DNA from: Christiangramia aestuarii
GTDB lineage: Bacteria; Bacteroidota; Bacteroidia; Flavobacteriales; Flavobacteriaceae
Length of the DNA: 64,000 nucleotides
Assembly (NCBI RefSeq): GCF_009735585.1
Contig: NZ_VJVW01000001.1
Location: 82,947-146,946 of the forward strand
Direction of reading: 5' to 3'
Shown in pieces: positions 36,950 through 45,325 of this stretch (positions are counted from its first letter, which is position 1; every line of letters starts with the position of its first letter). A program made the position numbers and the translations under genes. The notes beneath the pieces were generated by a model. It made no database searches. It was not told where the DNA came from and worked only from the letters and a program-made list of their open reading frames with translations.

Positions 36950-39910
36950 TTATAATTCTTTTTCAGATTGAACAGATATATCTCTAATGATCATATCAAG
37001 TTCATTAGCTGAATTTAGGATATTTTTGAGTATTTCATCAAAGTTTTCAAGATCATTTTTGTAATTAATGAGTAGGTCCACCAGACCCATAACTTTAGCC
37101 AGGGGGGCTCTAACTACATGGGACTGTGTCCAGGCGATCTCTTTCAATCTTTTGTTATGATTCTCTATCGCAATGAGATGGTTCTTTCTTTCGGTGATAT
37201 CCTGCATGGAGCCTATGATCCTCTTAGGAACATTATTCTTATCTGAAATTAAATAACTTCTATCCAGAATATATTTATATGAACCATCCTGACATCTAAA
37301 TCTATATTCAATAGTGAGGGTTTTTCTTTGTTCATGGGTCATCTCCCTAGCAGCCACTTTCACCCTTTCAAAATCATCGGGATGAATCTTTTCTTCCCAC
37401 CAGGAACCAGGATAAAGATCCTGGTCTATATTATAGCCAAAAACATTTTCAGCTGCTTCGCTGACCTTGATTTCATCCTTTTCAATATCGTAATCGGTAA
37501 TTATATCGCTGGTAGCCTTGGCCACTATATTATAGCGAGAGAGGCTTTCCAAAAGTTCTTTTTCCTGTTCAATAAATTCGGTTATATCTCTGGAGTTCAT
37601 AACTATCCCAGATATAGCCGGTTCATCTTCCATCCTTGTAAGGATGGTCTCGATCCATCGCCATTTGCAGTTAGAGTTGGGACCTTTTACCCTGTAGGAT
37701 GGTAATTGTATTCGCTTTTTGGAATCCAGTTCTTTTAAATATCTATCTACCTCTTCAATATCATCTTTATGAATAAAATCTTTAAAATTGGTTCCCGTTA
37801 GCTCTTCCGGGCTCAGGCCAAAAACAGATATAGAGGCCGGACTGTTATATTTATAATTCAAATCTGAATCTACAATTGAAATAAGGTCAGAACCATCCTG
37901 CACCAACGCCTTAAAGCGCTGTTCGCTTTCATGCAATAGTTTTTCTGCAGCGATCCTGGCGGTTACATCCTTGATCAGGGACACCCTGGCAGGGACACCA
38001 TCATATTCTAATGGATTACTATTGACATTCACATGGATAAGCTCCCCATTCTTCTTATAATGCCTTAATTTAAGCTGAAAGAAATCATTTTCCTTATCCT
38101 CGATTTCAGAGATAATTTGGCTTTCCTGATCTTCGGGCCATAGATCTCTTACGGTCATTCTGGCAAATTCTTCTTCAGAATAACCATATAGATCTTTAGC
38201 CGCCTGATTAACTTTCAGAAATTTTAGAGTTGATCTATCAAGAACCCACATGGGCAGGGGGCTCGCATCATACAGACTTCGGTATTTCCTTTCAGATTCT
38301 GCAAGTTTCTGCTGAATTCTTTCTTTCTCTAAAATACTTTTGGAAAGTACATTATGAACCTTTTTAAGAGGAGTAATATCGTTGCCGTACACAAATATCA
38401 CTTTTTCCCTTTCAAAATATTGAGAGAACCTCCAGGAGATCCATAGATAACTCCCGTCCTTCTTTTTGCACCTAATTTCGAAATCAAGATCTTCCCCTGT
38501 AAGGTTTTCTATAGCATCATAGGTTTTTGATACGTCATCCGGATGAATAAAATCTGTAAAAGGTTTATTCAAAATTTCGTATTCTTTAAAGCCGAAATTC
38601 TGCTCAAAAGATGGATTAACCTGTTTAAGAAGCCCATCTACACCAACCACCGCGATTAAATTAGGTGAATATTCATAAAAATCGTTCAGTTGCGTCTGAC
38701 TTCTTTTTCTCTCTATTGCAGAGGCAATCTGCAACATTATATCACCTAGAACCTCTACTTCTATACTTTTAGATTCATCCACAGAACCCAGGCAAAAAAT
38801 AGAAATAAGTTTGCCTTCAAGAATAATTGGAATTCCTACTGCAGATTTTATGCTCTGCCCATTTTCCAATTGCATATTATGGAAGTAACCTGCCTGATTT
38901 TTCCTGTCTACATTTATAATTTCTCCGAGTTGCCAAACCAATCCGGGCAACTTTTCCCCTTTATGGTAGGAGTCGAAGTTTTCTGTGAGATCTTTTTTAA
39001 CAGGCCAAAAAGCAGATCTATAAAGTTTCGTGCTATCTATATTCGGGTTGTAAGATTCTGCATAATCGAACCCGAGATCCTCACATAGGATCTTTAAGGT
39101 TTTTACAAGCGCATCATGGAAGGAAGACTGGTCACCAAATGCTTTCATGATCTTGAAAACCAGGTGCTGCTTTTTGTTGTGAAGGTAGGTTTCAGTAATA
39201 TCTCTTGCGATTCCAACCAAACCAATCACCTCATCATTCTGATTTCTTAAAGGAACCTTTGTAAGCAAAACCATTTCCTCCTTACCGTTAATATTGGTGA
39301 CAATATCTGGCCTGTTGATCACAGGTTCGGCATTCTTCATCACCCGTTCATTATCGGCAATAATTTCCCGTCCCTTTTCAGGTTCGAAATAATCTAAGGG
39401 TGAATATCCAAGGCTATTCTCAAATTTTGATTTCCCCAGGATTTGCTGGTGGAATTTTGAGTTGGTCAGAATAGATCTGTGTTCACGATCCTTCACAAAA
39501 ATATAATCGGGAATATTATCAATAATCGCACGAAGCATCTGCTGCTCTTCAGAAATCGGTTTTTCAACTTTCTTTTCATAGTTCTCAGTATCCTTTATCT
39601 CACTTATCGCAATGGTCACCTGACGGACCTCATTGTCTACATCAAGTACTGGAGTAAAATCAAAATACAGACAAAGACCAGGACTCCTTAATGTATAACT
39701 CTTAGACCTACCTTTTCTACAGGAATTGAGATTCTGGTTTATCTCAGAAATAGTAGCATTGCGATTATTCGGGAAGAATAGGCCAGGCTTAAGCATTAGA
39801 CCTACCTTCCCGCAGCATATTTCCGCAGCCTTATTAAAGGCAATAATTCCTTTTTTAAAGCTGTAAGTGATTAAAGCTTCCTGATCCTTTAATGAAGGTT
39901 CGTAATTCAA
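36950..39910 (-). CDS. Multi-PAS sensor with HisKA-like helix but no ATPase domain
   Basis: A 986-residue protein with about six PAS/PAC domains and one GAF-like domain (about residues 250-410), ending in a short helix pair with His 931 in WTQSHVVRAPLAK. After this only 55 residues remain: there is no N box, DNG or GxG motif, so no HATPase_c domain. The reading frame begins at a TTG (39910); a stop lies three codons upstream and no earlier ATG fits. The protein is cytoplasmic by hydropathy. It may act with another kinase's ATPase or as a phosphotransfer/docking protein for the adjacent response regulator. Its PAS ligands are unknown. Confidence 0.85.
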   Translation of the reverse strand: MNYEPSLKDQEALITYSFKKGIIAFNKAAEICCGKVGLMLKPGLFFPNNRNATISEINQNLNSCRKGRSKSYTLRSPGLCLYFDFTPVLDVDNEVRQVTIAISEIKDTENYEKKVEKPISEEQQMLRAIIDNIPDYIFVKDREHRSILTNSKFHQQILGKSKFENSLGYSPLDYFEPEKGREIIADNERVMKNAEPVINRPDIVTNINGKEEMVLLTKVPLRNQNDEVIGLVGIARDITETYLHNKKQHLVFKIMKAFGDQSSFHDALVKTLKILCEDLGFDYAESYNPNIDSTKLYRSAFWPVKKDLTENFDSYHKGEKLPGLVWQLGEIINVDRKNQAGYFHNMQLENGQSIKSAVGIPIILEGKLISIFCLGSVDESKSIEVEVLGDIMLQIASAIERKRSQTQLNDFYEYSPNLIAVVGVDGLLKQVNPSFEQNFGFKEYEILNKPFTDFIHPDDVSKTYDAIENLTGEDLDFEIRCKKKDGSYLWISWRFSQYFEREKVIFVYGNDITPLKKVHNVLSKSILEKERIQQKLAESERKYRSLYDASPLPMWVLDRSTLKFLKVNQAAKDLYGYSEEEFARMTVRDLWPEDQESQIISEIEDKENDFFQLKLRHYKKNGELIHVNVNSNPLEYDGVPARVSLIKDVTARIAAEKLLHESEQRFKALVQDGSDLISIVDSDLNYKYNSPASISVFGLSPEELTGTNFKDFIHKDDIEEVDRYLKELDSKKRIQLPSYRVKGPNSNCKWRWIETILTRMEDEPAISGIVMNSRDITEFIEQEKELLESLSRYNIVAKATSDIITDYDIEKDEIKVSEAAENVFGYNIDQDLYPGSWWEEKIHPDDFERVKVAAREMTHEQRKTLTIEYRFRCQDGSYKYILDRSYLISDKNNVPKRIIGSMQDITERKNHLIAIENHNKRLKEIAWTQSHVVRAPLAKVMGLVDLLINYKNDLENFDEILKNILNSANELDMIIRDISVQSEKEL

Positions 39911-39969
39911 GATTGGCTAAGGTAAATTTAGGAGGAGGGAAAGTACAAAAATTTAATTAGAAGTATTTT

Positions 39970-41328
39970 CTAAAAAATTGTTTTGGAGAAATTTAAACCA
40001 ATTCCGATACTTGATTTTTCATATGAGCTAATATCGGCTCCTATTTGGGCTTTCAGATTATAATCGCGGTCTATAAGATTTAATTCCACCATGGTTGATA
40101 AAACCTCTCTCTTTTCTGCAAAAAATGAATCCTTTCTACCGTAATTCTTCCTATAACTTAGCAGGAAACGATATGGAAGATTCTTAAATAAATTCCCTTT
40201 CAGCCCTAAATGATGCACGGTTAAAATATTGGTTCCTATTCCGGAGCGACCATCATTTAGTAGAATGAAAGGAACGCCAATAACTCGGCTATTATATGTC
40301 CATCCAGAGCGATATAGATTATTATTGAAATAGTTGTCTGCTCCATCAACATTGGAACTAACCCTGTCCCTGCTCTGATTTTTAGTATAATAGAATTCGT
40401 ACATAAAAGCTTTTAGCCAGGAAGTTCCCCAAAAAGTATCCCGGTTATCTTCAAAATAAATGGCATATCTTCCGTCAGGAAAATTCCCCATTTTCATTCC
40501 AGAAGCATCCTCAAAGATATGGTTATAAATAAACTGAAAGTCTATATTCCTGATTTTGGTCTTAATATTAACCTCGTAACTTCCAATTTGATTTCCCAGC
40601 GAGTTAACCTCTTGGCCGTTTCCCACATCTCCTTCACTAGGTTTTGCAAAAAAAATTCGGATATAATCTTCAAAGCCACCTGGAAGCTCACCAAATTCTT
40701 CAGAAATACCTGCCCACTGTACAAAATGCTGTATCCCTAAATCTACTTGAAAGTTTCTTTGGTTTCGATATACTAGATGGAGGCTTTTGTGATGCAGGCG
40801 CGTTTGATCAATATACCTCTCATCATCCATAAGATATTCTTCCAGGCTGAATTTTACTCCAATCCCGTGGTCTTCGAGAATATAAAGAGGCTCCTTTATA
40901 AAAAATCTTATTCCGGGAAGGGGTGCTGAGTTTAAAGACCAAAGAATATTCTCGTTTACAGCACTTAGGCCTTGAAAAAGCATATCTCTTTGCTTTTTAC
41001 CCAGGACCACTCCAACATTTTTTGACTCAAATGAAAAATAGAGTTCATCGAGTTGTACTCCATTATCATAACCATCTTTATAGAATAACCCACCTCCAAA
41101 AACAGCCTTGGAATCAGACTCCAGATCTATCGAAACGTTGGAAGAAACTAAACCAAAAAAATGTGTTTTTTCATCGATTCTACCCCTTTGATTAGTGTGC
41201 AACCAGAAGGGAGATTCCTTTTCAGAATATAACTGCCCTTGACCATCGGTTAATATCTCAAAATCAATTTGACAAAAGACTTTGGTTCCGCTAAATAAAA
41301 GGCAAAAAATTAATAGGAATAATCTCAT
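39970..41328 (-). CDS. Wzi-family capsule assembly outer-membrane protein
   Basis: The ATG at 41328 gives a good signal peptide (MRLFLLIFCLLFSGTKVFCQ). The 452-residue mature sequence has alternating polar/hydrophobic strands with aromatic girdles and a final residue Phe, as in outer-membrane barrels. YSEKESPFWLHTNQRG near the N-terminus and the overall pattern resemble Bacteroidetes Wzi-family proteins, which hold capsule polysaccharide on the cell surface. It is divergent from the CpsB-like phosphatase gene at the edge of the polysaccharide locus, which supports this reading. Confidence 0.75.
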   Translation of the reverse strand: MRLFLLIFCLLFSGTKVFCQIDFEILTDGQGQLYSEKESPFWLHTNQRGRIDEKTHFFGLVSSNVSIDLESDSKAVFGGGLFYKDGYDNGVQLDELYFSFESKNVGVVLGKKQRDMLFQGLSAVNENILWSLNSAPLPGIRFFIKEPLYILEDHGIGVKFSLEEYLMDDERYIDQTRLHHKSLHLVYRNQRNFQVDLGIQHFVQWAGISEEFGELPGGFEDYIRIFFAKPSEGDVGNGQEVNSLGNQIGSYEVNIKTKIRNIDFQFIYNHIFEDASGMKMGNFPDGRYAIYFEDNRDTFWGTSWLKAFMYEFYYTKNQSRDRVSSNVDGADNYFNNNLYRSGWTYNSRVIGVPFILLNDGRSGIGTNILTVHHLGLKGNLFKNLPYRFLLSYRKNYGRKDSFFAEKREVLSTMVELNLIDRDYNLKAQIGADISSYEKSSIGIGLNFSKTIF

Positions 41329-41379
41329 AAATTGGATCTGGGAACTCTGCAAATATTACTAAAAGGAATTTAATTTATG

Positions 41380-41387
41380 TAATTTTG
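41380..41387 (+). promoter_or_regulatory. Candidate -7 box of the CpsB-like gene
   Basis: TAATTTTG matches the Bacteroidetes -7 consensus TAnnTTTG exactly and lies 18 bp before the ATG at 41406. No clear -33 TTTG was seen, so the call is tentative. Confidence 0.35.
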
Positions 41388-41405
41388 AAACCTAAATTAA
41401 TCTGA

Positions 41406-42143
41406 ATGTTCTCGATATTTAAAAAGAAAGTATACTTAGTCGACCTAATTGAAGGAATAACTGATTTTCATAATCATATTTTGCCGGGTATCGATGATGG
41501 AGCTAAAAATATCGAAGAATCACTTCAGCTAATAAAAGCTTTTGCCGAAATCGGAATTAAAGATTTTGTAGCCACACCACACGTTATTGGAGATTATTAT
41601 CCGAATACTCCTCAGACCATATCTCAAGCATATCAAAATTTAAAAAAAAATCTGGTAGATCCAGAAAATACTAGAATAAACTATGCGGCTGAGTACATGA
41701 TGGATCAGCATTTCATGGATATCACTGAAGGCGATAATATTCTACCTGTTTGCAATGGTAAAGTTTTGGTAGAAATGTCTTATTTCCAGCCTCCTTTGAA
41801 TTTAAATGAGATTCTATTTAAACTTCAGAACAATTCGTTCAGTCCAATTTTGGCTCATCCTGAAAGATATGTTTATTACCATTCAAAGAATCTTTCAAAA
41901 TATGCAGACCTGAAATCCAGAGGATGTGAATTTCAACTAAATATGCTCTCATTAACCGGGCATTACGGAGCGGGAATTCAAAAAACAGCATTTCAATTAT
42001 TAGAAAATAATCATATAGATTACATATGTAGTGATGTGCATAGGTTAGACCATATAGACAAAATAAAGAATATCAAAGTCCCCAAAAAATTTGTCGATAA
42101 TATCAAAGTGGTCCTCGACAAAAATTTAGGTTTATTTAATTAA
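41406..42143 (+). CDS. PHP-type tyrosine-protein phosphatase (CpsB/CapC-like)
   Basis: A 245-residue PHP-fold phosphatase. The metal-binding motif DFHNHILPGIDDGAKN begins at residue 20, and ATPHV, HPERY and SDVHR supply further ligands. CpsB-like enzymes dephosphorylate the tyrosine-rich tail of the polysaccharide copolymerase/kinase and so cycle capsule export. The target, a Wzc-like kinase, is encoded convergently; the two stop codons overlap by two bases (42141-42142). The kinase-phosphatase pairing makes the function convincing. Confidence 0.9.
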   Translation: MFSIFKKKVYLVDLIEGITDFHNHILPGIDDGAKNIEESLQLIKAFAEIGIKDFVATPHVIGDYYPNTPQTISQAYQNLKKNLVDPENTRINYAAEYMMDQHFMDITEGDNILPVCNGKVLVEMSYFQPPLNLNEILFKLQNNSFSPILAHPERYVYYHSKNLSKYADLKSRGCEFQLNMLSLTGHYGAGIQKTAFQLLENNHIDYICSDVHRLDHIDKIKNIKVPKKFVDNIKVVLDKNLGLFN

Positions 42144-44542
42144 TTAGAAAGGCGTCTTTTCAGTCTCTTCCAGCGACTTTCTTTATCTACCCCATACCCA
42201 TATCCGTATCCATAGGAATATCCGTATTGCGCACCATAGGAGAATTTAGAATAATCAACATCATTTAAAATTACCGCGAGGCCTTTAAGCTTTCCTTGCT
42301 TTTTAAGGTCTTTCGGAAATTCCAGTAAATTTTTCTCTGTAAAATCGGCTCTGGTTACATATAAAGTATAATCAGCAAGCTGGCTTATTAAAAGAGTATC
42401 GGTAACTATCATAGCCGGAGCAGTATCAACTATTATATAGTCGTAATCATTCCTAGAAGAGGTAATTAATTCTTCCATTCGATCATTCATTAATAATTCT
42501 GCAGGGTTTGGTGGAATTGGACCGGATAGAACTATATCCACTTTAATATCGTCATCTTTTGTGCTAGAAATTATATCTTTTGGAACCACATCGAAATCAT
42601 AAAGAAAATCTGATAAACCCTTTTCTTTTGATCCAATGGTGGATTCTGTATAACGATGAAGTTTTGGGTTTCTGATATCTGCACCTATGAGCAGGACAGA
42701 TTTACCTGTACTAGCTAAGGTTCGTGACAGATTATAAGATATAAATGTTTTCCCTTCCCCTTTTACCGTTGAGGTCACAAAAATAACATCTCCCATATCC
42801 TTGTCTTTATTTTGTATTAGGTATGCTAAATTAGTTCGAAGAATTCTAAATGATTCGGCTAAGGAAGATCTATCATTTAAATGAATCACTTCATTTTGGT
42901 CAGTACCAATTCTAGGCACTTCTCCAATAAATGGAATTGTTTTTATTAATGTCTGTAAATCTCCTTTATGATGAACTTTTGTATCTAATAAATTTTTCAA
43001 AAAGATAATCCCGATAGGAATAATCAATCCTATTGCAAAACCTCCTATAAGTATTAACCAGGGAGAAGGATCCACAGGTGCATCTACAGTAAAAGCAGCA
43101 TCAACAACCCGAGCTACCGATGCAGTTGCCGCATAGGAAATTGCAGCCTCCTCTCGCCTCTGTAATAAGAATAAATATAGCTGTTCCTTAATTTGTTGCT
43201 GTCTTTCAATATTCCGCATCCCCTTTTCTAATCCTGGAAAAGTACTGAATCTTCCTTGAGCAATATTTTCCCTATTATTGAGTTCATTAAGCTTAACTTT
43301 AATGGAGCTTCTTGTGCTGGCTATATTTTCGTATAGATTAGATCTCAAACCATCCAATTGATCAGATAGGCTCTCTACGACAGGATTTTCAGCGGTAGAG
43401 CTTTTTAAATAAATATTTCGCTCCATCACAAGAGCATTATATGAATTAATAAGGCCAGAAACACTTCCAGCTTCTATTCCAACTTCAGGTAAAAATTCGT
43501 ACTGCCCTTGCTCACGAAGCAACTCCTCAATAGATTTTAAAAGTTCAAGTTGGGTTTCCAGTTCAAATACCTGTTGTTCTGCAGCTGAAAATTTGGATTG
43601 AAATTCGGCAGCACCAGATTGCACGCTCATTATCCTGTTTTCTCTTTTAAATTCAGCTATACCAACCTCAACCGAATCCAATTCGTTAGTAATCATTTCT
43701 AACCTATCCTGAATAAAAGAAGTCGTATTTTCCGCTACTTCTTGTTTATCCTCTACCCCTTCTTCATTGAACCTTTCCATTAATTTGTTTAAAAAATCCT
43801 CCGATTTGGCACTGGATTCATTAACAATAGAAAGCTCTAGAATATCTTTAGCCTGGCCTTTTGGCGTGATCCATAAATTTTGTATATATCGATTTGCTGT
43901 TTCTTTTAATGGTTCAACAACAATATTTACGGTATTTGAATTTTTAAAAGTATTTTCTGAATCCCTAGATCTTGGAAGAACAGTAAAACTTAGATCGTTG
44001 ATTTCAATTATTTCGCCTATTTTATAGTCCTTATTGTAATCAGAATTTTCTAAACGAAGGTTAAATTCAATATCGGAAACCGGAGTAATTAATAGATTTA
44101 AACTGGATTTATTTACAATCGAGTCTGGAGAAATAAATTCTATAATAATAGGACTTGATTTATAGGCTTCCACAGTGATTACATTTCCCTCAATAAAATA
44201 AGATTTATTTAAATCGAGTTCATCTATCACACTAGCTACAAGCTGTTTAGACTTTAACTTCTCAATTTGATTCTGCAGTCCATCATCCTCCAGAGAAAAA
44301 ATTGCCCCTCCTCCAGAGGGCAGGGCACTCATAGCATTATTTTCCTGATCATCTACCATGATCATTGTTGCCCAGGTACGATATTTCGGAATAGTATAGC
44401 GATTATATAAATAGGCTAAAAGACCTCCTAATAAAAATCCGAATAATATCCATTTCCAATAGGTGAGGTATTTATATATCTCTGCCTTCAGGTCAAAGCT
44501 AGATTCATTATTTTCTTCAGAAAACTCCTGTAATTCTTCCAT
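42140..44542 (-). CDS. Wzc-like polysaccharide copolymerase/tyrosine autokinase
   Basis: An 800-residue inner-membrane protein. A Wzz-type periplasmic region with coiled coils lies between two transmembrane segments (about 32-50 and 490-515). The cytoplasmic BY-kinase domain has the Walker A loop VKGEGKTFIS (about 592-601), Walker A' LLIGADIRNP and Walker B YIIVDTAP. The C-terminal tail has a Tyr cluster alternating with Gly (GYSYGYGYGYG) as the autophosphorylation site. It controls chain length and export of capsule or exopolysaccharide with the Wza-like protein encoded 2 bp upstream. Last gene of a minus-strand operon from 52176. Confidence 0.94.
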   Translation of the reverse strand: MEELQEFSEENNESSFDLKAEIYKYLTYWKWILFGFLLGGLLAYLYNRYTIPKYRTWATMIMVDDQENNAMSALPSGGGAIFSLEDDGLQNQIEKLKSKQLVASVIDELDLNKSYFIEGNVITVEAYKSSPIIIEFISPDSIVNKSSLNLLITPVSDIEFNLRLENSDYNKDYKIGEIIEINDLSFTVLPRSRDSENTFKNSNTVNIVVEPLKETANRYIQNLWITPKGQAKDILELSIVNESSAKSEDFLNKLMERFNEEGVEDKQEVAENTTSFIQDRLEMITNELDSVEVGIAEFKRENRIMSVQSGAAEFQSKFSAAEQQVFELETQLELLKSIEELLREQGQYEFLPEVGIEAGSVSGLINSYNALVMERNIYLKSSTAENPVVESLSDQLDGLRSNLYENIASTRSSIKVKLNELNNRENIAQGRFSTFPGLEKGMRNIERQQQIKEQLYLFLLQRREEAAISYAATASVARVVDAAFTVDAPVDPSPWLILIGGFAIGLIIPIGIIFLKNLLDTKVHHKGDLQTLIKTIPFIGEVPRIGTDQNEVIHLNDRSSLAESFRILRTNLAYLIQNKDKDMGDVIFVTSTVKGEGKTFISYNLSRTLASTGKSVLLIGADIRNPKLHRYTESTIGSKEKGLSDFLYDFDVVPKDIISSTKDDDIKVDIVLSGPIPPNPAELLMNDRMEELITSSRNDYDYIIVDTAPAMIVTDTLLISQLADYTLYVTRADFTEKNLLEFPKDLKKQGKLKGLAVILNDVDYSKFSYGAQYGYSYGYGYGYGVDKESRWKRLKRRLSN

Positions 44543-44544
44543 GC

Positions 44545-45318
44545 CTAAAGTGAATTTATAAGTAGATACAAACTAATAATAGTTGTCCCTATACCGATTA
44601 TTCCCTGATAACTTGTGAAAAATCCTGCCGATTTCACTGCCCGATATGAAGGTTCCACGTAAACAATATCGTTTTGTTTTAGATAGAAAAACTCACTATT
44701 AAAAAAATCGGTTTCAGTTAAATCAACTTTTCCAACTTTCGTCACTCCATTTTCCTCTCTTATTATAGTAATATTTTCTCTCAACCCATCGTAAGTAATA
44801 TCTCCGGCCATAGCAATTAATTCGGGCATGGAAAGCCTTTCATCTGTAACACTGATCCTTCCTGGGCTACCTACTTCTCCAAGAACCGTAACACTAAAAT
44901 TTACAATCCTAACGTCCACAATAGGATCTTTTACGTATAATTCGATTTCCTTCTCTAATTTTTTTTGAATTTCAGTTCTTGTAAGGCCAACAACTTTTAT
45001 TTCTCCTAATACGGGAAAATTAATTTTCCCTTCAGGGCTCACGAGATAGCCGTTTAGAGAAAGATTATTACTACCACCTCCTCCAGATTGTTGACCACCT
45101 GTTTTCATTTGAAAAGGTGCCACAATTTCTTCATTGATAGAAGAGGATGATACATTTATTCGCAGTACATCATTCTTTTCAATTTTAGGTTCATAGTCTA
45201 ATAGGTTTTTTCGACCTTCCAGTTGTTCCTGACCCTCATAAAAATAAACGATTTCTTCTTTGGTAGCACAGCTATTGAGGCATATGGTTATAGTTAATAA
45301 CCAGAGTAGTTTTTTCAT
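44545..45318 (-). CDS. Wza-like polysaccharide export lipoprotein
   Basis: I place the start at 45318 (MKKLLWLLTITICLNSC), which gives a lipoprotein signal with Cys 17; the longer frame from 45357 would overlap the upstream gene. The 257-residue protein has the poly-export domain (KNDVLRINVSS, GYLVSPEGKINFPVLGEI) and an SLBB domain (TVLGEVGSPGR...), and ends with a hydrophobic segment, common in Bacteroidetes forms. It forms the outer-membrane channel for the polymer made by this locus and is 2 bp from the Wzc gene. Confidence 0.92.
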   Translation of the reverse strand: MKKLLWLLTITICLNSCATKEEIVYFYEGQEQLEGRKNLLDYEPKIEKNDVLRINVSSSSINEEIVAPFQMKTGGQQSGGGGSNNLSLNGYLVSPEGKINFPVLGEIKVVGLTRTEIQKKLEKEIELYVKDPIVDVRIVNFSVTVLGEVGSPGRISVTDERLSMPELIAMAGDITYDGLRENITIIREENGVTKVGKVDLTETDFFNSEFFYLKQNDIVYVEPSYRAVKSAGFFTSYQGIIGIGTTIISLYLLINSL

Positions 45319-45325
45319 AAAAATT

